Positions 27,800 through 37,359 of a stretch of DNA of 64,000 bases are shown here, piece by piece. The notes beneath the pieces are model-generated. The model was given only the letters and a program-made list of their open reading frames with translations, made no database searches and was not told the DNA's origin. Origin of the DNA: Aequorivita aurantiaca (lineage in GTDB: Bacteria > Bacteroidota > Bacteroidia > Flavobacteriales > Flavobacteriaceae); assembly GCF_030410135.1 (NCBI RefSeq), contig NZ_JAUGQQ010000004.1:62001-126000 (forward strand), in the 5' to 3' direction. Made by a program: the position numbers and the translations under genes. The first letter of the stretch is position 1; the number at the start of each line of letters is the position of its first letter.

Positions 27800-29032
27800 T
27801 CAACGTATCTTCAGCGTTACAATCGTAATTACTGCTAAAAAAATCCCCACAATCCAAAACCGTGTTACAATTTTACTTTCGTGAAAACCTTTAATTTGAT
27901 AATGGTGATGCAATGGCGACATTCTAAAAATCCGTCTTCCCTCGCCAAATTTTTTCTTTGTGTATTTGAACCAACTTACCTGCAAAACCACCGAGAGATT
28001 TTCCATCAAAAATATTCCGCAGAGGATGGGGATTAACAATTCTTTTCGCACTGCAATTGCGATCACGGCAATGATTCCGCCGATAGTCAAGCTGCCCGTG
28101 TCGCCCATAAATACTTGTGCGGGATACGTGTTGTACCACAAAAAACCAATGAGCGCTCCCACAAAAGCTGTTATGAAAATGGTCATTTCGCCCGTATTTG
28201 GGATGTACATAATATTTAAGTAATCAGAAAAAATGACATTGCCCGAAACCCAAGCGAAAAGTGCGAGGGTGAGGCCAATGATGGCTGAAGTTCCCGCCGC
28301 AAGTCCGTCAATACCATCTGTTAGGTTTGCGCCATTTGAGACTGCAGTAATAATAAAAATAACGATTGGAATGAAAATGAGCCAGACGTAGCTTTTGTAG
28401 TTATCGCCCGCCCAACTTATTAATTCTGAATAATTAAATTCATTTTCCTTTACAAAGGGAATGGTTGTGAGCATCGCTTTGTCCTTCACATAAAATTCAT
28501 TTGTGGGGCCTTTGGCAATTATTTCGGTTTCCGTTCCCGGATTTTCTATAGTTCGCTGCACAATGATGGCCGGATGGAAATACATTGTGGCGCCCACGAA
28601 AAGTCCCAGCCCAATTTGACCGATCACTTTAAATTTCCCCGGCAAACCTTGCTTATCGTTTTTAAATTTTTTGATGTAATCGTCTATAAATCCAATGGTT
28701 CCCATCCACAGCGTAGTTACGATTAGAAGGATTACGTAAATATTTTCTAGCTTGGCAAAGAGCAATACGGGAATAAGCGTGGCCAAAATGATGATTATAC
28801 CACCCATAGTCGGGGTTCCAGCTTTTTCATTCTGGCCTTCCAACCCAAGGTCGCGGATGGATTCCCCCACCTGTTTCTTTTGAAGGAATTTTATTATTTT
28901 CTTCCCATAAACAGTGGCAATAAACAAAGAAAGAATAACGGCCAAAATAGCGCGAAACGTAATAAAATTGAACAGCCCGGTGCCCGGTACGTCATATGTT
29001 CTGTCTAAATATTCAAAGAGATAGTAGAGCAT
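27800..29032 (-). CDS. mraY: Phospho-N-acetylmuramoyl-pentapeptide transferase
   Basis: Membrane enzyme that makes lipid I from UDP-MurNAc-pentapeptide and undecaprenyl phosphate; 410 residues, about ten helices. Signature blocks: [15 protein letters not shown] (~74-88), the catalytic [35 protein letters not shown] and [16 protein letters not shown]. His residues in [26 protein letters not shown] fit the family. The Bacteroidota form has an extra periplasmic insertion of about 40 residues ([17 protein letters not shown]...). 4 bp after murE. Confidence 0.97.
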   Translation of the reverse strand: MLYYLFEYLDRTYDVPGTGLFNFITFRAILAVILSLFIATVYGKKIIKFLQKKQVGESIRDLGLEGQNEKAGTPTMGGIIIILATLIPVLLFAKLENIYVILLIVTTLWMGTIGFIDDYIKKFKNDKQGLPGKFKVIGQIGLGLFVGATMYFHPAIIVQRTIENPGTETEIIAKGPTNEFYVKDKAMLTTIPFVKENEFNYSELISWAGDNYKSYVWLIFIPIVIFIITAVSNGANLTDGIDGLAAGTSAIIGLTLALFAWVSGNVIFSDYLNIMYIPNTGEMTIFITAFVGALIGFLWYNTYPAQVFMGDTGSLTIGGIIAVIAIAVRKELLIPILCGIFLMENLSVVLQVSWFKYTKKKFGEGRRIFRMSPLHHHYQIKGFHESKIVTRFWIVGIFLAVITIVTLKIR

Positions 29033-29036
29033 TAGG

Positions 29037-30500
29037 CTATTTGTTTAGAATTTTTAAAAGTTGGCTCGCTATTTTAAAATCATCAAAATCAAAGCGTTCA
29101 CCGTTTATTTCTTGATAAGTTTCATGGCCCTTTCCGGCAATTAAAATGATGTCGTTTTCCTGGGCCATTTGGCATGCCGCCTTTATGGCTTCCTTTCTAT
29201 TTGTTATTGAAATGGTTTTTTTATAATGTTCCGGCGGTACGCCGGCCTCAATTTGTTGTATTATTTTCTCAGGATTCTCCGAACGCGGATTATCACTTGT
29301 GAAAATAACTTTTGTGCTCAGTAATGCCGCAATATTGCCCATAACCGGCCGCTTTTGAGCATCGCGATCGCCGCCACAACCCACAACTGTAATTACTTCT
29401 TCATTGCCGGTGCGAATGCCGTTTATCGTTTCCAAAACATTTTTCAAGGCATCAGGCGTATGCGCATAATCTACAATTGCCGTGATTTGCTTTTCAGAAA
29501 TTAGATATTGAAATCGGCCGTCAACACTTTCCAAAGTGCTCATAATTTGAAGAATTTCAAGCTCCTTCAATCCCAAAAGCTTAGCAGTACCGAAAATTGC
29601 GAGTAGATTGTAAGCGTTGAAGCCGCCAATCAATTTCACCCATAGTTCCTGATTTTTTATTTTTAAAAGTTGTCCGGTAAACTGGCTCTCTAAAATTTGG
29701 GCTTTGAAATCGGCATAAGTTTTTAGGGCGTATGTTTGCTTTTTGGCCTTTGTGTTTTGGAGCATCACCACGCCATTTTTATCGTCCACATTTACCAATG
29801 CGAAAGCCTTTCCAGACAATTCATCGAAAAAGGATTTTTTCACATCGCGGTATTCAGCAAAATTCTTGTGATAATCTAAATGATCGTGGGAAAGGTTGGT
29901 GAAAACGCCACCGCAAAAGTTTAGCCCTTCAGTTCGTTTTTGATGTATTCCGTGGGAGCTCACCTCCATAAAACAAAACTCCACCCCCGCGTCGACCATT
30001 TCACGTAAATAGTTGTTGATGGTCAATGAATCCGGTGTAGTGTGCGTAGCTTTATATTCCGTATTGCCAACCATTATTTTAACGGTGGAAAGTAGCCCAG
30101 CCTCCATACCCGCCTTCTTAAAAAGCTGGTATAATAGGGTGGAAACAGTGGTTTTACCGTTGGTGCCAGTAATGCCAACCAATTTTAATTCTTCGGAAGG
30201 ATTGTTGTAATAATTGGCAGCCATAATTGCCATTGCCTCATGTGAATCCGCAACTTGCACGTAGGTTATTCCGTTTACTATAGTATTGGGCAAAATTTCG
30301 CAAATAATGGCCAATGCTCCGTTATCCGCAGCTTTCTTTATAAATTGATGGCCATCGGAAACGGTTCCCTTTATTGCAACAAAAACATCATTTAGCGATA
30401 CTTTTCGGGAGTCAAATTCAAGATTATTTATTGCCACGGAAGTGCTGCCCACAACACTTTCAATGGTAACTTTATATAATATGTCCTTAAGTAATATCAC
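29037..30500 (-). CDS. murE: UDP-MurNAc-L-Ala-D-Glu--meso-diaminopimelate ligase
   Basis: Adds the third peptide residue, 487 residues. ATP loop [19 protein letters not shown] (~109-127), carbamylated-Lys region, [14 protein letters not shown], and the substrate-selecting motif DNPR (in [13 protein letters not shown]). DNPR is the signature of enzymes using meso-diaminopimelate rather than lysine, so the wall is A1-gamma type. It overlaps ftsI by 4 bp (ATGA) and lies 4 bp before mraY. murF, usually next in E. coli, is absent from the cluster. Confidence 0.97.
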   Translation of the reverse strand: MILLKDILYKVTIESVVGSTSVAINNLEFDSRKVSLNDVFVAIKGTVSDGHQFIKKAADNGALAIICEILPNTIVNGITYVQVADSHEAMAIMAANYYNNPSEELKLVGITGTNGKTTVSTLLYQLFKKAGMEAGLLSTVKIMVGNTEYKATHTTPDSLTINNYLREMVDAGVEFCFMEVSSHGIHQKRTEGLNFCGGVFTNLSHDHLDYHKNFAEYRDVKKSFFDELSGKAFALVNVDDKNGVVMLQNTKAKKQTYALKTYADFKAQILESQFTGQLLKIKNQELWVKLIGGFNAYNLLAIFGTAKLLGLKELEILQIMSTLESVDGRFQYLISEKQITAIVDYAHTPDALKNVLETINGIRTGNEEVITVVGCGGDRDAQKRPVMGNIAALLSTKVIFTSDNPRSENPEKIIQQIEAGVPPEHYKKTISITNRKEAIKAACQMAQENDIILIAGKGHETYQEINGERFDFDDFKIASQLLKILNK

Positions 30501-32497
30501 GATAAATTCAAGGTTATCAATTGGCCTTTTTTGATGTTTTCGCCGGATTTTATGGATTGGTGGGAAACGGTCCCATTCCCCACCACCTGAACTCTTAGGC
30601 CAAGATTTTCCAACAGCGATACTGCGTCCATACCAGCCATTCCTGTTACGTTGGGCACAATTTTGGGAGCTTGTTGTAATTTGGCATAATATCTTTCATA
30701 ATCCTTTTTTACAACCGGATCAGATTTTTCTACTTCTTCCACCGAATCAATATTCGGAGAATCCGTAAATATTTTTTGAGCAATTCTTTTAAAAACCGGA
30801 CCCGAAACATCAGCGCCGTAAAAACCCTTTCGCGTACTAGGTTTGTGAATGATCACAATGCAGGAATATTTAGGATTTTCCGCAGGGAAAAACCCTGCAA
30901 ATGAGGAAATATAGCGGCGGTTACCCTTCCAATCCGGCATCCAATATTCCGTTTGTGCCGTTCCAGTTTTACCGGCCATTGAGAAGTCTGGGGAATACAA
31001 TGATTTTGCGGTACCGCGTTTCACTGTATTTTTAAGAATTTCCCGCACCTGCTTCAATGTTTCATCGGAACAAATTTTAGGGTTTATAATTTTCGTATCG
31101 TAGGTTGTAACCTTTTCATTCCAAGCCCTCACCTCCTTGATAAAACGAGGTTTTACCATTACACCATGGTTTGCAATGGCGTTGTAAAAAGTCAATGTTT
31201 GCAAAGGCGTTAAGCGCAATCCATATCCATAGGACATTGAAGGCAAGGCATTTTTACTCCATTTTTTATCGCCCGGCTGCGGAATCATAGGAATTCCCTC
31301 ACCTTTTATTGCGACTCCTGTTTTCTGATCTAAATGCCAGCTTTTTAAACGATTGATAAATTTATTGGGTGTTTTGGAATAGCCATCGTCAATAATAGTT
31401 GCCAGGCCAATATTGGAAGAAACCTCCAGCGCGCGGGCAGCAGAAATTTTTCCGAAGCCTCCCCGGTGCGAATCATTTATAGGTTTTCCGTAGAAAATTT
31501 TTCTGCCATTTCCGGTATCTAATACAGTGCTAGTATCAATTACCTTGTCCTCCAAAGCCGCCATAAATGCCATTACTTTAAAGGTTGATCCCGGTTCATG
31601 GGACTCACCGATGGCGTAGTTTAATTTTTCATAATAGGTGCCTTGCGAGGTTCGACCCAAATTGGAAACTGCCTTTATTTCGCCTGTGGCCACCTCCATC
31701 ACGATCACGCTTCCGTGTTCAGCCTCATAATGTTCTAGCTGTTTTAAAAGCGCATGATGGGCAATATCTTGAATATTTACATTTATAGTTGAAACAATAT
31801 CAAACCCATCTTGCGGCTCAATTTCATTGTCATCGGAAATTGGCTTCCATTGGCCTTTGGCAATTTTTTGTTTTAGGCGATGGCCTTCTTTTCCGGTCAA
31901 AAGATCATTAAAAGCGCCCTCCAAACCTACGGCGTAATAGCCTGGGCGATCGAATGCTTCATCGCCCACTGTCCGCTGTGCGATTTGGCCAATAGGATGT
32001 TCACGAACGGTCCGTTGCTCCACTATAATGCCTCCCTTGTATGGCCCTTTTCTGAAGAGCGGCAAGTTTTTCACCTTTATATAGTTAGAATAACCCAAAT
32101 TTTTGACTACCAATTGATATCGGTTTTTATCGGCGCGAGCCTTTCTAAACATATCCTGATAATACGATACGGGCTTGCCGAAAAGCTTACTTAAACCTTC
32201 GGAAAGGGGTTTTAAATTTTCATTAAAATCTTCGGAAGAAACCGTTACAGCGTCAAAACGTATATCATATTTTGGAACTGAAGTAGCCAATAAGCTCCCA
32301 TCATCGGCATATACATTGCCCCGGTTAGCAGGAATAACGAAATTTTTGGTTGTGCTTTCCTTGGCAAGTTCTCTGTACTGCTCTCCATGAACAAATTGAA
32401 TATTCATCAATTTAACGCTTATGGCCAATGCAAAAACAAACATACATCCCGCGATGATGTATAAACGGTTCAATATGTTTTTTTCCTCAAATGCCAT
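30497..32497 (-). CDS. ftsI: Septal penicillin-binding protein (FtsI/PBP3) with PASTA domain
   Basis: Class B transpeptidase, 666 residues. One N-terminal membrane helix (LYIIAGCMFVFALAISVKLM, ~12-31), the pedestal with RGNVYADDG (59-67), then the penicillin-binding domain with all three motifs: STFK (Ser304 nucleophile), SSN (360-362) and KTGT (510-513). A single PASTA domain ends the protein (PNVTGMAGMDAVSLLENLGL...). Lies between the FtsL-like gene and murE, overlapping murE by 4 bp. Confidence 0.95.
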   Translation of the reverse strand: MAFEEKNILNRLYIIAGCMFVFALAISVKLMNIQFVHGEQYRELAKESTTKNFVIPANRGNVYADDGSLLATSVPKYDIRFDAVTVSSEDFNENLKPLSEGLSKLFGKPVSYYQDMFRKARADKNRYQLVVKNLGYSNYIKVKNLPLFRKGPYKGGIIVEQRTVREHPIGQIAQRTVGDEAFDRPGYYAVGLEGAFNDLLTGKEGHRLKQKIAKGQWKPISDDNEIEPQDGFDIVSTINVNIQDIAHHALLKQLEHYEAEHGSVIVMEVATGEIKAVSNLGRTSQGTYYEKLNYAIGESHEPGSTFKVMAFMAALEDKVIDTSTVLDTGNGRKIFYGKPINDSHRGGFGKISAARALEVSSNIGLATIIDDGYSKTPNKFINRLKSWHLDQKTGVAIKGEGIPMIPQPGDKKWSKNALPSMSYGYGLRLTPLQTLTFYNAIANHGVMVKPRFIKEVRAWNEKVTTYDTKIINPKICSDETLKQVREILKNTVKRGTAKSLYSPDFSMAGKTGTAQTEYWMPDWKGNRRYISSFAGFFPAENPKYSCIVIIHKPSTRKGFYGADVSGPVFKRIAQKIFTDSPNIDSVEEVEKSDPVVKKDYERYYAKLQQAPKIVPNVTGMAGMDAVSLLENLGLRVQVVGNGTVSHQSIKSGENIKKGQLITLNLS

Positions 32498-32500
32498 ATT

Positions 32501-32514
32501 CAGTGGTCAGTGGT
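32501..32514. repeat. Two copies of a CAGTGGT heptamer before ftsI
   Basis: CAGTGGTCAGTGGT: two exact tandem copies immediately upstream of the ftsI start codon, followed by degenerate CGGCGGA/CGGTGTA. It resembles heptanucleotide repeats seen elsewhere in this window (see 62362-62392). Confidence 0.5.
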
Positions 32515-32562
32515 CGGCGGACGGTGTATTTCTGTCCTTGCCTTTTGTTCTTTATTATTAGC

Positions 32563-32883
32563 TTACTTTTTCCTCTGTATAATTCTGATTCTCTTTGGCG
32601 GTGTGGATGAAGGCTGCAACCCGCGACTTTCCATTGCAGCAATTATTTTGCTCTCCATCCGGGCTTGCATCAACAGCATTCTTACATCAACATATTCGCT
32701 TTTTAGCTCCTTAACTTGTGCATTTAGCTTAGAAATTTTGTGCACTTTTTTGTCGGCGCTGTGCGAACTCCCAATCATTACAAGGGCCAAAATGGAAAGG
32801 AAAATGATGAACCGCCAATTTTTGAGCGCATCATCACTTACTAGAAATTTCCCTTTTATAATGTTGTAAAAACCCTCTTTCAT
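32563..32883 (-). CDS. ftsL: FtsL-like divisome protein
   Basis: 106-residue bitopic protein placed exactly where ftsL sits in dcw clusters, between rsmH and ftsI. A 21-residue cytoplasmic N-terminus is followed by one helix (NWRFIIFLSILALVMIGSS, ~22-40) and a heptad-like coiled coil (VHKISKLNAQVKELKSEYVDVRMLL). The sequence itself is weakly conserved, so the call rests on topology, size and position. Expected to form a complex with FtsQ and FtsI. Confidence 0.82.
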   Translation of the reverse strand: MKEGFYNIIKGKFLVSDDALKNWRFIIFLSILALVMIGSSHSADKKVHKISKLNAQVKELKSEYVDVRMLLMQARMESKIIAAMESRGLQPSSTPPKRIRIIQRKK

Positions 32884-32923
32884 TATCCCATGTTTTTTCT
32901 TTCCTCTGTGCTAAATGCGTGAC

Positions 32924-33820
32924 CTAATTTTTTTCGGCGATACGAAGTTTGGCGCTTCTGGCGCGATTGTTTTCTTTAATTTCCTCATCGGAAGGAGTTA
33001 TGAATTTCCCGATTGGCTTAAACGGAACCTCTACCCTTCCAAAAACGTCTTTTTCCGGCTCACCCTCAAACATCCCATTTCTGATAAAGCGTTTCACCAG
33101 TCTATCTTCCAAAGAATGATAGCTAATTAGGCTAATTCTTCCCCCGGGCTCCAGAACCTCTTTGGTTTGAAGCAAAAATTCTTTTAGGGCCTCCAATTCC
33201 TGGTTTACTTCAATGCGAATGGCTTGATAGATTTGCGCCAAAAGTTTGTTCGCCTTGTGCGGGGGCAAAAACCTGCTCAAAACTTTTTTAAGCTGTTCGC
33301 TGGTTTTTATTTTTTCCTCTTGCCGCGCCTCAACAATTACTCTTGCCATTCCGGCCGCGCTTCGCAATTCACCATAATTTGAAAGAACGCTCCGCAATTG
33401 GGCTTCTTCATATTTGTTGACCACCGTATACGCCGAAAAATTGCTGTCTCTGTTCATTCGCATATCCAAATCCGCTTCAAAACGAGTTGAGAAACCTCTC
33501 TCTGCCACATCAAATTGATGGGAGGAAACTCCGAAATCGCCGAGAATTCCATCCACTTTTTTGAAGCCGTTAAATCTTAAAAATTGCTTCAAAAAGCGAA
33601 AGTTTTGATTTATCAACAAAAATCGGGAATCATCAAGGGCATTTTGGAGGGCATCCTTATCTTGGTCAAAAGCGATCAATTTGCCAGTCGGACCCAAACG
33701 GTTCAAAATTTCCCGGGAGTGGCCGCCGCCGCCAAAAGTTACATCCACATAAACCCCATCGGGCTTTATGCTTAAACCCTCAACCGTTTCTTGAAGCAAA
33801 ACCGGATTATGATATTCCAT
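32924..33820 (-). CDS. rsmH: 16S rRNA m4C1402 methyltransferase
   Basis: SAM-dependent methyltransferase (MraW), 298 residues from ATG 33820 (MEYHNPVLLQETVEGL). Two further ATGs, two and three codons upstream, are also possible. SAM motif I VDVTFGGGGHSREIL (~25-39), GILGDFGVSSHQFDVAERGFSTRFEADLDMRM with the conserved catalytic region, and ISYHSLEDRLVKRFI near the end. It overlaps the mraZ stop by 14 bp. Confidence 0.96.
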   Translation of the reverse strand: MEYHNPVLLQETVEGLSIKPDGVYVDVTFGGGGHSREILNRLGPTGKLIAFDQDKDALQNALDDSRFLLINQNFRFLKQFLRFNGFKKVDGILGDFGVSSHQFDVAERGFSTRFEADLDMRMNRDSNFSAYTVVNKYEEAQLRSVLSNYGELRSAAGMARVIVEARQEEKIKTSEQLKKVLSRFLPPHKANKLLAQIYQAIRIEVNQELEALKEFLLQTKEVLEPGGRISLISYHSLEDRLVKRFIRNGMFEGEPEKDVFGRVEVPFKPIGKFITPSDEEIKENNRARSAKLRIAEKN

Positions 33821-34280
33821 CACCATCATTGCTTTTGTTTCCCATTACTTCTTCCGCCAAATCAGCAAAGTCGCTAGCGGCATCGTCTATGGCCTGTTCA
33901 TATTTATCCTTATCCCAAATTTCCACAATGTTGATTGCCGTGGCAATCACCAATTCCTTGTTTAAGCCCGCAAAAGCAAGTAAATCCTTTGGGATCAACA
34001 AGCGACCTGTAGAATCTAGTTCTACGTGCTTCACTCCGGCAGTAAACCTTCTAATAAAATCGTTGTTTTTTCTGTTGAAACGGTTTAGCTCCCCCATTTT
34101 CACCATTAAGCTGTCCCATTCTTTCATTGGGTAAATTTCCAGGCAGGGCTGAAAAACAGCTCGCTTAATTACAAAGCCTTCTGGCGCAACCGAAGCTAAT
34201 TGCTTTTTTAAAGGGGCGGGCACCATGAGCCTTCCCTTTACGTCTGCTTTACATTCGTATGTGCCTATTAGATTGAGCAT
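33807..34280 (-). CDS. mraZ: Transcriptional regulator MraZ
   Basis: 157 residues with two SpoVT/AbrB-like swapped-hairpin domains. The first is GTYECKADVKGRLMVPAPLKKQL (~5-27); the second is VELDSTGRLLIPKDLLAFAGL (~91-111). Each has the DxxGRxxxP core. In E. coli and Mycoplasma MraZ binds 10-bp-spaced repeats upstream of its own gene; such repeats are present here at 34330-34376. First gene of the dcw cluster. Confidence 0.96.
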   Translation of the reverse strand: MLNLIGTYECKADVKGRLMVPAPLKKQLASVAPEGFVIKRAVFQPCLEIYPMKEWDSLMVKMGELNRFNRKNNDFIRRFTAGVKHVELDSTGRLLIPKDLLAFAGLNKELVIATAINIVEIWDKDKYEQAIDDAASDFADLAEEVMGNKSNDGDGIS

Positions 34281-34312
34281 TGTGAAAATTTCCTGTATGC
34301 AATTTGTATTTT

Positions 34313-34320
34313 CAAATATA
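34313..34320 (-). promoter_or_regulatory. -7 element of the dcw/mraZ promoter
   Basis: TATATTTG on the minus strand matches TAnnTTTG, 32 bp upstream of the mraZ ATG. The position of a -33 element would fall in the GTGGTA repeats just upstream, so the promoter and the putative MraZ operator overlap. Confidence 0.6.
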
Positions 34321-34329
34321 AATAACTTT

Positions 34330-34376
34330 TACCACAATTTACCACATTCTACCACTTTGTTGATAAGTTTTACCAC
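34330..34376 (-). promoter_or_regulatory. GTGGTA direct repeats: putative MraZ operator
   Basis: GTGGTA occurs on the minus strand at 34335-34330, 34345-34340 and 34355-34350, i.e. exactly every 10 bp, with a fourth copy at 34376-34371 (21 bp further). MraZ of other phyla is known to bind short direct repeats at 10-bp spacing before mraZ (TGGGN in E. coli). The repeats abut the -7 element, as expected for a repressor site. Confidence 0.7.
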
Positions 34377-34451
34377 CTTGTGAAGAACGGGAAAATCATT
34401 TCATCATTAACAAACCCTGCATATAGTTAGATCATATGAAAATATTTTGTT

Positions 34452-34459
34452 TACTTTTG
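34452..34459 (+). promoter_or_regulatory. Candidate -7 element for the alpha/beta hydrolase gene
   Basis: TACTTTTG matches TAnnTTTG, 26 bp before the ATG at 34486. It covers the in-frame TTG region upstream and so favours the ATG start. Confidence 0.4.
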
Positions 34460-34485
34460 TTCTTTCTAAATTGGACCAACCAAGT

Positions 34486-35250
34486 ATGTCGGATAACTTA
34501 AAGAAAGAAGGGAAATTTTCATATTTAGAAATAGGTGAAGGCGCTCCGATAATCATCCTTCACGGGCTTATGGGCGGGTTGAGTAATTTTGACGGAGTGG
34601 CAGATTTTTTTCCCACAAAAGGCTACAAAATTCTAATTCCCGAACTTCCCATTTATAAAATGACGTTGTTGCGCACGAACGTTAAAAATTTCGCGAAATA
34701 CGTTGGACAGTTTATTGACCATTTAGGTTATAACGAAGTTATTCTTCTAGGAAATTCATTGGGCGGACACATAGGTTTGCTTTGCACGAAAATGTATCCG
34801 GAAAAAATAAAAGCGTTGGTAATAACAGGAAGCTCTGGGCTTTATGAAAGTGCAATGGGCGAAAGTTATCCAAAGCGGGGCGATTATGACTATATTAGAC
34901 AGAAAGCCGAAAATGTTTTTTATGATCCGGCCATTGCCACCAAAGAAATAGTAGATGATGTTTATCAAACGGTAAACGATCGAAACAAGCTGATACGTAC
35001 GCTTGCCATTGCCAAAAGTGCAATTAGGCACAATATGGCGAAGGATTTGCCCAAAATGCGCACTCCAACTTGCATCATCTGGGGAAAGAATGATAATGTA
35101 ACGCCTCCGGAAGTTGCTATTGAATTTCACGAACTTCTACCGGATTCCGATCTTTTTTGGATTGACAAATGCGGACATGCCGCAATGATGGAGCATCCGC
35201 AAGAATTTAACGAGCTGCTTTATAACTGGTTACAGAAACGCGGGTATTGA
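34486..35250 (+). CDS. Alpha/beta-fold hydrolase
   Basis: 254 residues from ATG 34486 (MSDNLKKEGKFSYLEIGEG). Classical fold markers: oxyanion HGLMGG (26-31), nucleophile elbow GNSLGG (Ser91), acid in IWGKNDNVTP and catalytic His in CGHAAMMEHP. The triad is complete. The substrate is not predictable; esterase or C-C hydrolase is possible. It is divergent from mraZ and 89 bp upstream of engB; conserved placement next to engB is common in related genomes as far as I recall. Confidence 0.88.
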   Translation: MSDNLKKEGKFSYLEIGEGAPIIILHGLMGGLSNFDGVADFFPTKGYKILIPELPIYKMTLLRTNVKNFAKYVGQFIDHLGYNEVILLGNSLGGHIGLLCTKMYPEKIKALVITGSSGLYESAMGESYPKRGDYDYIRQKAENVFYDPAIATKEIVDDVYQTVNDRNKLIRTLAIAKSAIRHNMAKDLPKMRTPTCIIWGKNDNVTPPEVAIEFHELLPDSDLFWIDKCGHAAMMEHPQEFNELLYNWLQKRGY

Positions 35251-35339
35251 TTCATTTTAATTCTTAGCTGCAAGGGTTGAGGTATCACATTAAATTCCAA
35301 CAAAGTTAATCTCATTCATTTTTAAATATTTTCCAAAAA

Positions 35340-35951
35340 ATGCAAATTAAATCGGCTGAATTTCTAATGAGCAATAGCGAGGTTGCCAAATGCCCAAAGG
35401 ATCGATTGCCGGAATACGCATTTATTGGTCGCAGCAATGTGGGAAAATCATCGCTAATCAATATGCTGATGCAGCGAAAAAGTCTTGCCAAAACTTCTGG
35501 CAGACCTGGTAAAACACAGTTAATAAATCACTTTCTTGTAAATAAAAATTGGTATTTGGTAGATTTGCCAGGTTATGGATACGCCCGAGTTTCCAAGAGC
35601 AGCAAAAAGACTTTTCAGAAATTCATTACAAATTATTTTGAAAAAAGGGAACAAATGGTACTCGCCTTCGTTCTTGTAGATTGCCGTCATGAGCCGCAGC
35701 CAATAGACCTCGATTTTATGCAATGGTTGGGGGAAAGTGGGATACCTTTCAACATAATCTTTACAAAAGCTGATAAGTTGAAAACCAAAGCATTGGAACG
35801 AAACATCGCCACCTATACCGAAAAAATGCTCGAGTCTTGGGAGGAAATGCCCGCATTTTTCGTTACCTCCGCGAGCAATTCCATAGGAAGGGAAGAAGTT
35901 TTACAATATATTGACCAACTGAATTCCACAATCCAAAATTCCGATTTCTAA
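35340..35951 (+). CDS. engB: Ribosome biogenesis GTPase EngB (YsxC/YihA)
   Basis: TRAFAC GTPase needed for 50S assembly, 203 residues. G1 GRSNVGKSS (30-38), G2 region TSGRPGKTQLINHF, G3 DLPGYGYARV, G4 TKADKLK, G5 in FVTSASNS. Full length. Ends 2 bp before the convergent gldC stop. Confidence 0.96.
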   Translation: MQIKSAEFLMSNSEVAKCPKDRLPEYAFIGRSNVGKSSLINMLMQRKSLAKTSGRPGKTQLINHFLVNKNWYLVDLPGYGYARVSKSSKKTFQKFITNYFEKREQMVLAFVLVDCRHEPQPIDLDFMQWLGESGIPFNIIFTKADKLKTKALERNIATYTEKMLESWEEMPAFFVTSASNSIGREEVLQYIDQLNSTIQNSDF

Positions 35952-35953
35952 AT

Positions 35954-36295
35954 TTAATTCCCTCGTTTAAGCTCTAACTTTTCTGCGAAATAATCACAGA
36001 AGTCGCGCATCGTATCACTCATTTTATCATCATTGGTAGCACGCTGAAAGGTATCAGCCATTGCGGTTAAGGTTTGGTGGAAAAAGATTTTCATTTCATC
36101 AACAGGCATTTCTTTCGTCCACAAATCAATCCGAAGCGATTCCTTCCGCTTGCTGTCCCACACCGATAGCATTACTGCCTTGGTCTCTTCGTTGGTTATG
36201 CCACCATCTTGGGCAGTCCAAGTGATGTGTTCAGGAATCTTGTTTTCGTCCAAGCCGACTTTTAATTTTATTTCAGAAGTATGTTTTACTGCCAT
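35954..36295 (-). CDS. gldC: Gliding motility protein GldC
   Basis: 113-residue soluble protein matching GldC of Flavobacteriia (HTSEIKLKVGLDENKIPEHITWTAQDGGI and MPVDEMKIFFHQTLTAMADTF). In Flavobacterium johnsoniae GldC is needed for full gliding; its molecular role is not known. Its ATG overlaps the gldB stop by one base (TAATG), so it is translated together with gldB. Confidence 0.93.
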   Translation of the reverse strand: MAVKHTSEIKLKVGLDENKIPEHITWTAQDGGITNEETKAVMLSVWDSKRKESLRIDLWTKEMPVDEMKIFFHQTLTAMADTFQRATNDDKMSDTMRDFCDYFAEKLELKRGN

Positions 36296-37254
36296 TATCT
36301 TTTAGGTTTGTATTTTGAATTTTTAAATATTTCATCCGCATCAGCAACCATAAGTTGTTGAACCGTGGTTCTGTTATTTTCCATATACGCCCGAACAATT
36401 TTCCAGCCCAAATACCGCCCCAGCATTCCGGGTGATTCATTATCTATTTCAAGATAAAATTTTGAAAACGGTGCCGGATTTATGAAACGAGCGCCCAGTT
36501 TGGGATCTGTACTGTACAGCAATTCTTTCTCAATAAAATAACGCCACATATATTCCTCATTTTCTTCGGACCATTGAAATTCCTCTTCAGTATAACCTAT
36601 TTTTTCAGCGTCAGAAACATCCGGAAGCCATAAATCCATTAAATAAAGTTGCTTTCCGAAATAAATAATTTGGTGCAAGAAAGAGGTCTTTCGAGGCGGC
36701 TGTATATATTGTGTTGCATAAACTTCTGCCACATCGGGCCCAATTTGGGATGGCTTCATTTCCTTTGAAATATACTTTTCAATGCCTTCGTAAAAATGGT
36801 GATCACTTCCCAAATAGTTGTCCAATCCAATCACCAACAAACTATCCGTGGGAATTACCTTGTTCCGGTAATCAACGTCCGAAGTGGTAGTTACAACCAC
36901 GGGCGTCTGGAATTGTGGAAAATAATATTTTATGTGCTGAAACAGTGGCACGAGCACGTCCGTTAAGGCATCATTCTGAGGAAAAGTTTGTATTACCTCA
37001 TTTTCCAACTCATTTTGAAGGGTATCGGCCATTTTTGCGAGCCAAATGCTGTCATGATATTGTTTGGGAAAAAAAGCTGGAAATTCAGCCTTTAATTTTT
37101 GTAGATTTTCCGGGCTTGTGGCTGCAAATGCTTTATCAAAACGTAAAATTTCAACATTGATAGGTATTCTTTCAATATCTGTTTCAACTTTGCTTTTATT
37201 ATTACAGCCTAAAAGGAAAATGAACACAGCCCCAAAGACGAAACGAAGAATCAT
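36295..37254 (-). CDS. gldB: Gliding motility lipoprotein GldB
   Basis: 319-residue lipoprotein from ATG 37254 (MILRFVFGAVFIFLLGC, Cys17). An ATG ten codons upstream is also in frame and cannot be excluded. The body matches GldB: ERIPINVEILRFDKAF, FQTPVVVTTTSDVDYRN, DSLLVIGLDNYLGSDHHFYEGI and a C-terminal ESPGMLGRYLGWKIVRAYMENN. GldB is essential for gliding and stabilises the T9SS/gliding machinery. Forms an operon with gldC; a promoter-like element lies at 37324-37331. Confidence 0.94.
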   Translation of the reverse strand: MILRFVFGAVFIFLLGCNNKSKVETDIERIPINVEILRFDKAFAATSPENLQKLKAEFPAFFPKQYHDSIWLAKMADTLQNELENEVIQTFPQNDALTDVLVPLFQHIKYYFPQFQTPVVVTTTSDVDYRNKVIPTDSLLVIGLDNYLGSDHHFYEGIEKYISKEMKPSQIGPDVAEVYATQYIQPPRKTSFLHQIIYFGKQLYLMDLWLPDVSDAEKIGYTEEEFQWSEENEEYMWRYFIEKELLYSTDPKLGARFINPAPFSKFYLEIDNESPGMLGRYLGWKIVRAYMENNRTTVQQLMVADADEIFKNSKYKPKR

Positions 37255-37323
37255 GTTAAAAATGTTATGTTTGGTTAACGCCATTCCTTTTTATTAATTT
37301 TATCTTTAACATCTTTTGCGTTG

Positions 37324-37331
37324 CAAAGGTA
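37324..37331 (-). promoter_or_regulatory. Candidate -7 element for gldBC
   Basis: TACCTTTG on the minus strand, 69 bp before the GldB start at 37254 (39 bp before the alternative one). A TCTG lies 22 bp further up as a possible -33. The element is inside the short nadE leader, so the divergent promoters overlap. Confidence 0.45.
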
Positions 37332-37359
37332 TTATTATAAAAAATTAAAAGCACAGAAA

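Noticed and set aside
34447-34485. TTG start for the alpha/beta hydrolase
   Set aside because: It overlaps a -7 promoter element and adds residues without similarity; the ATG at 34486 is better.
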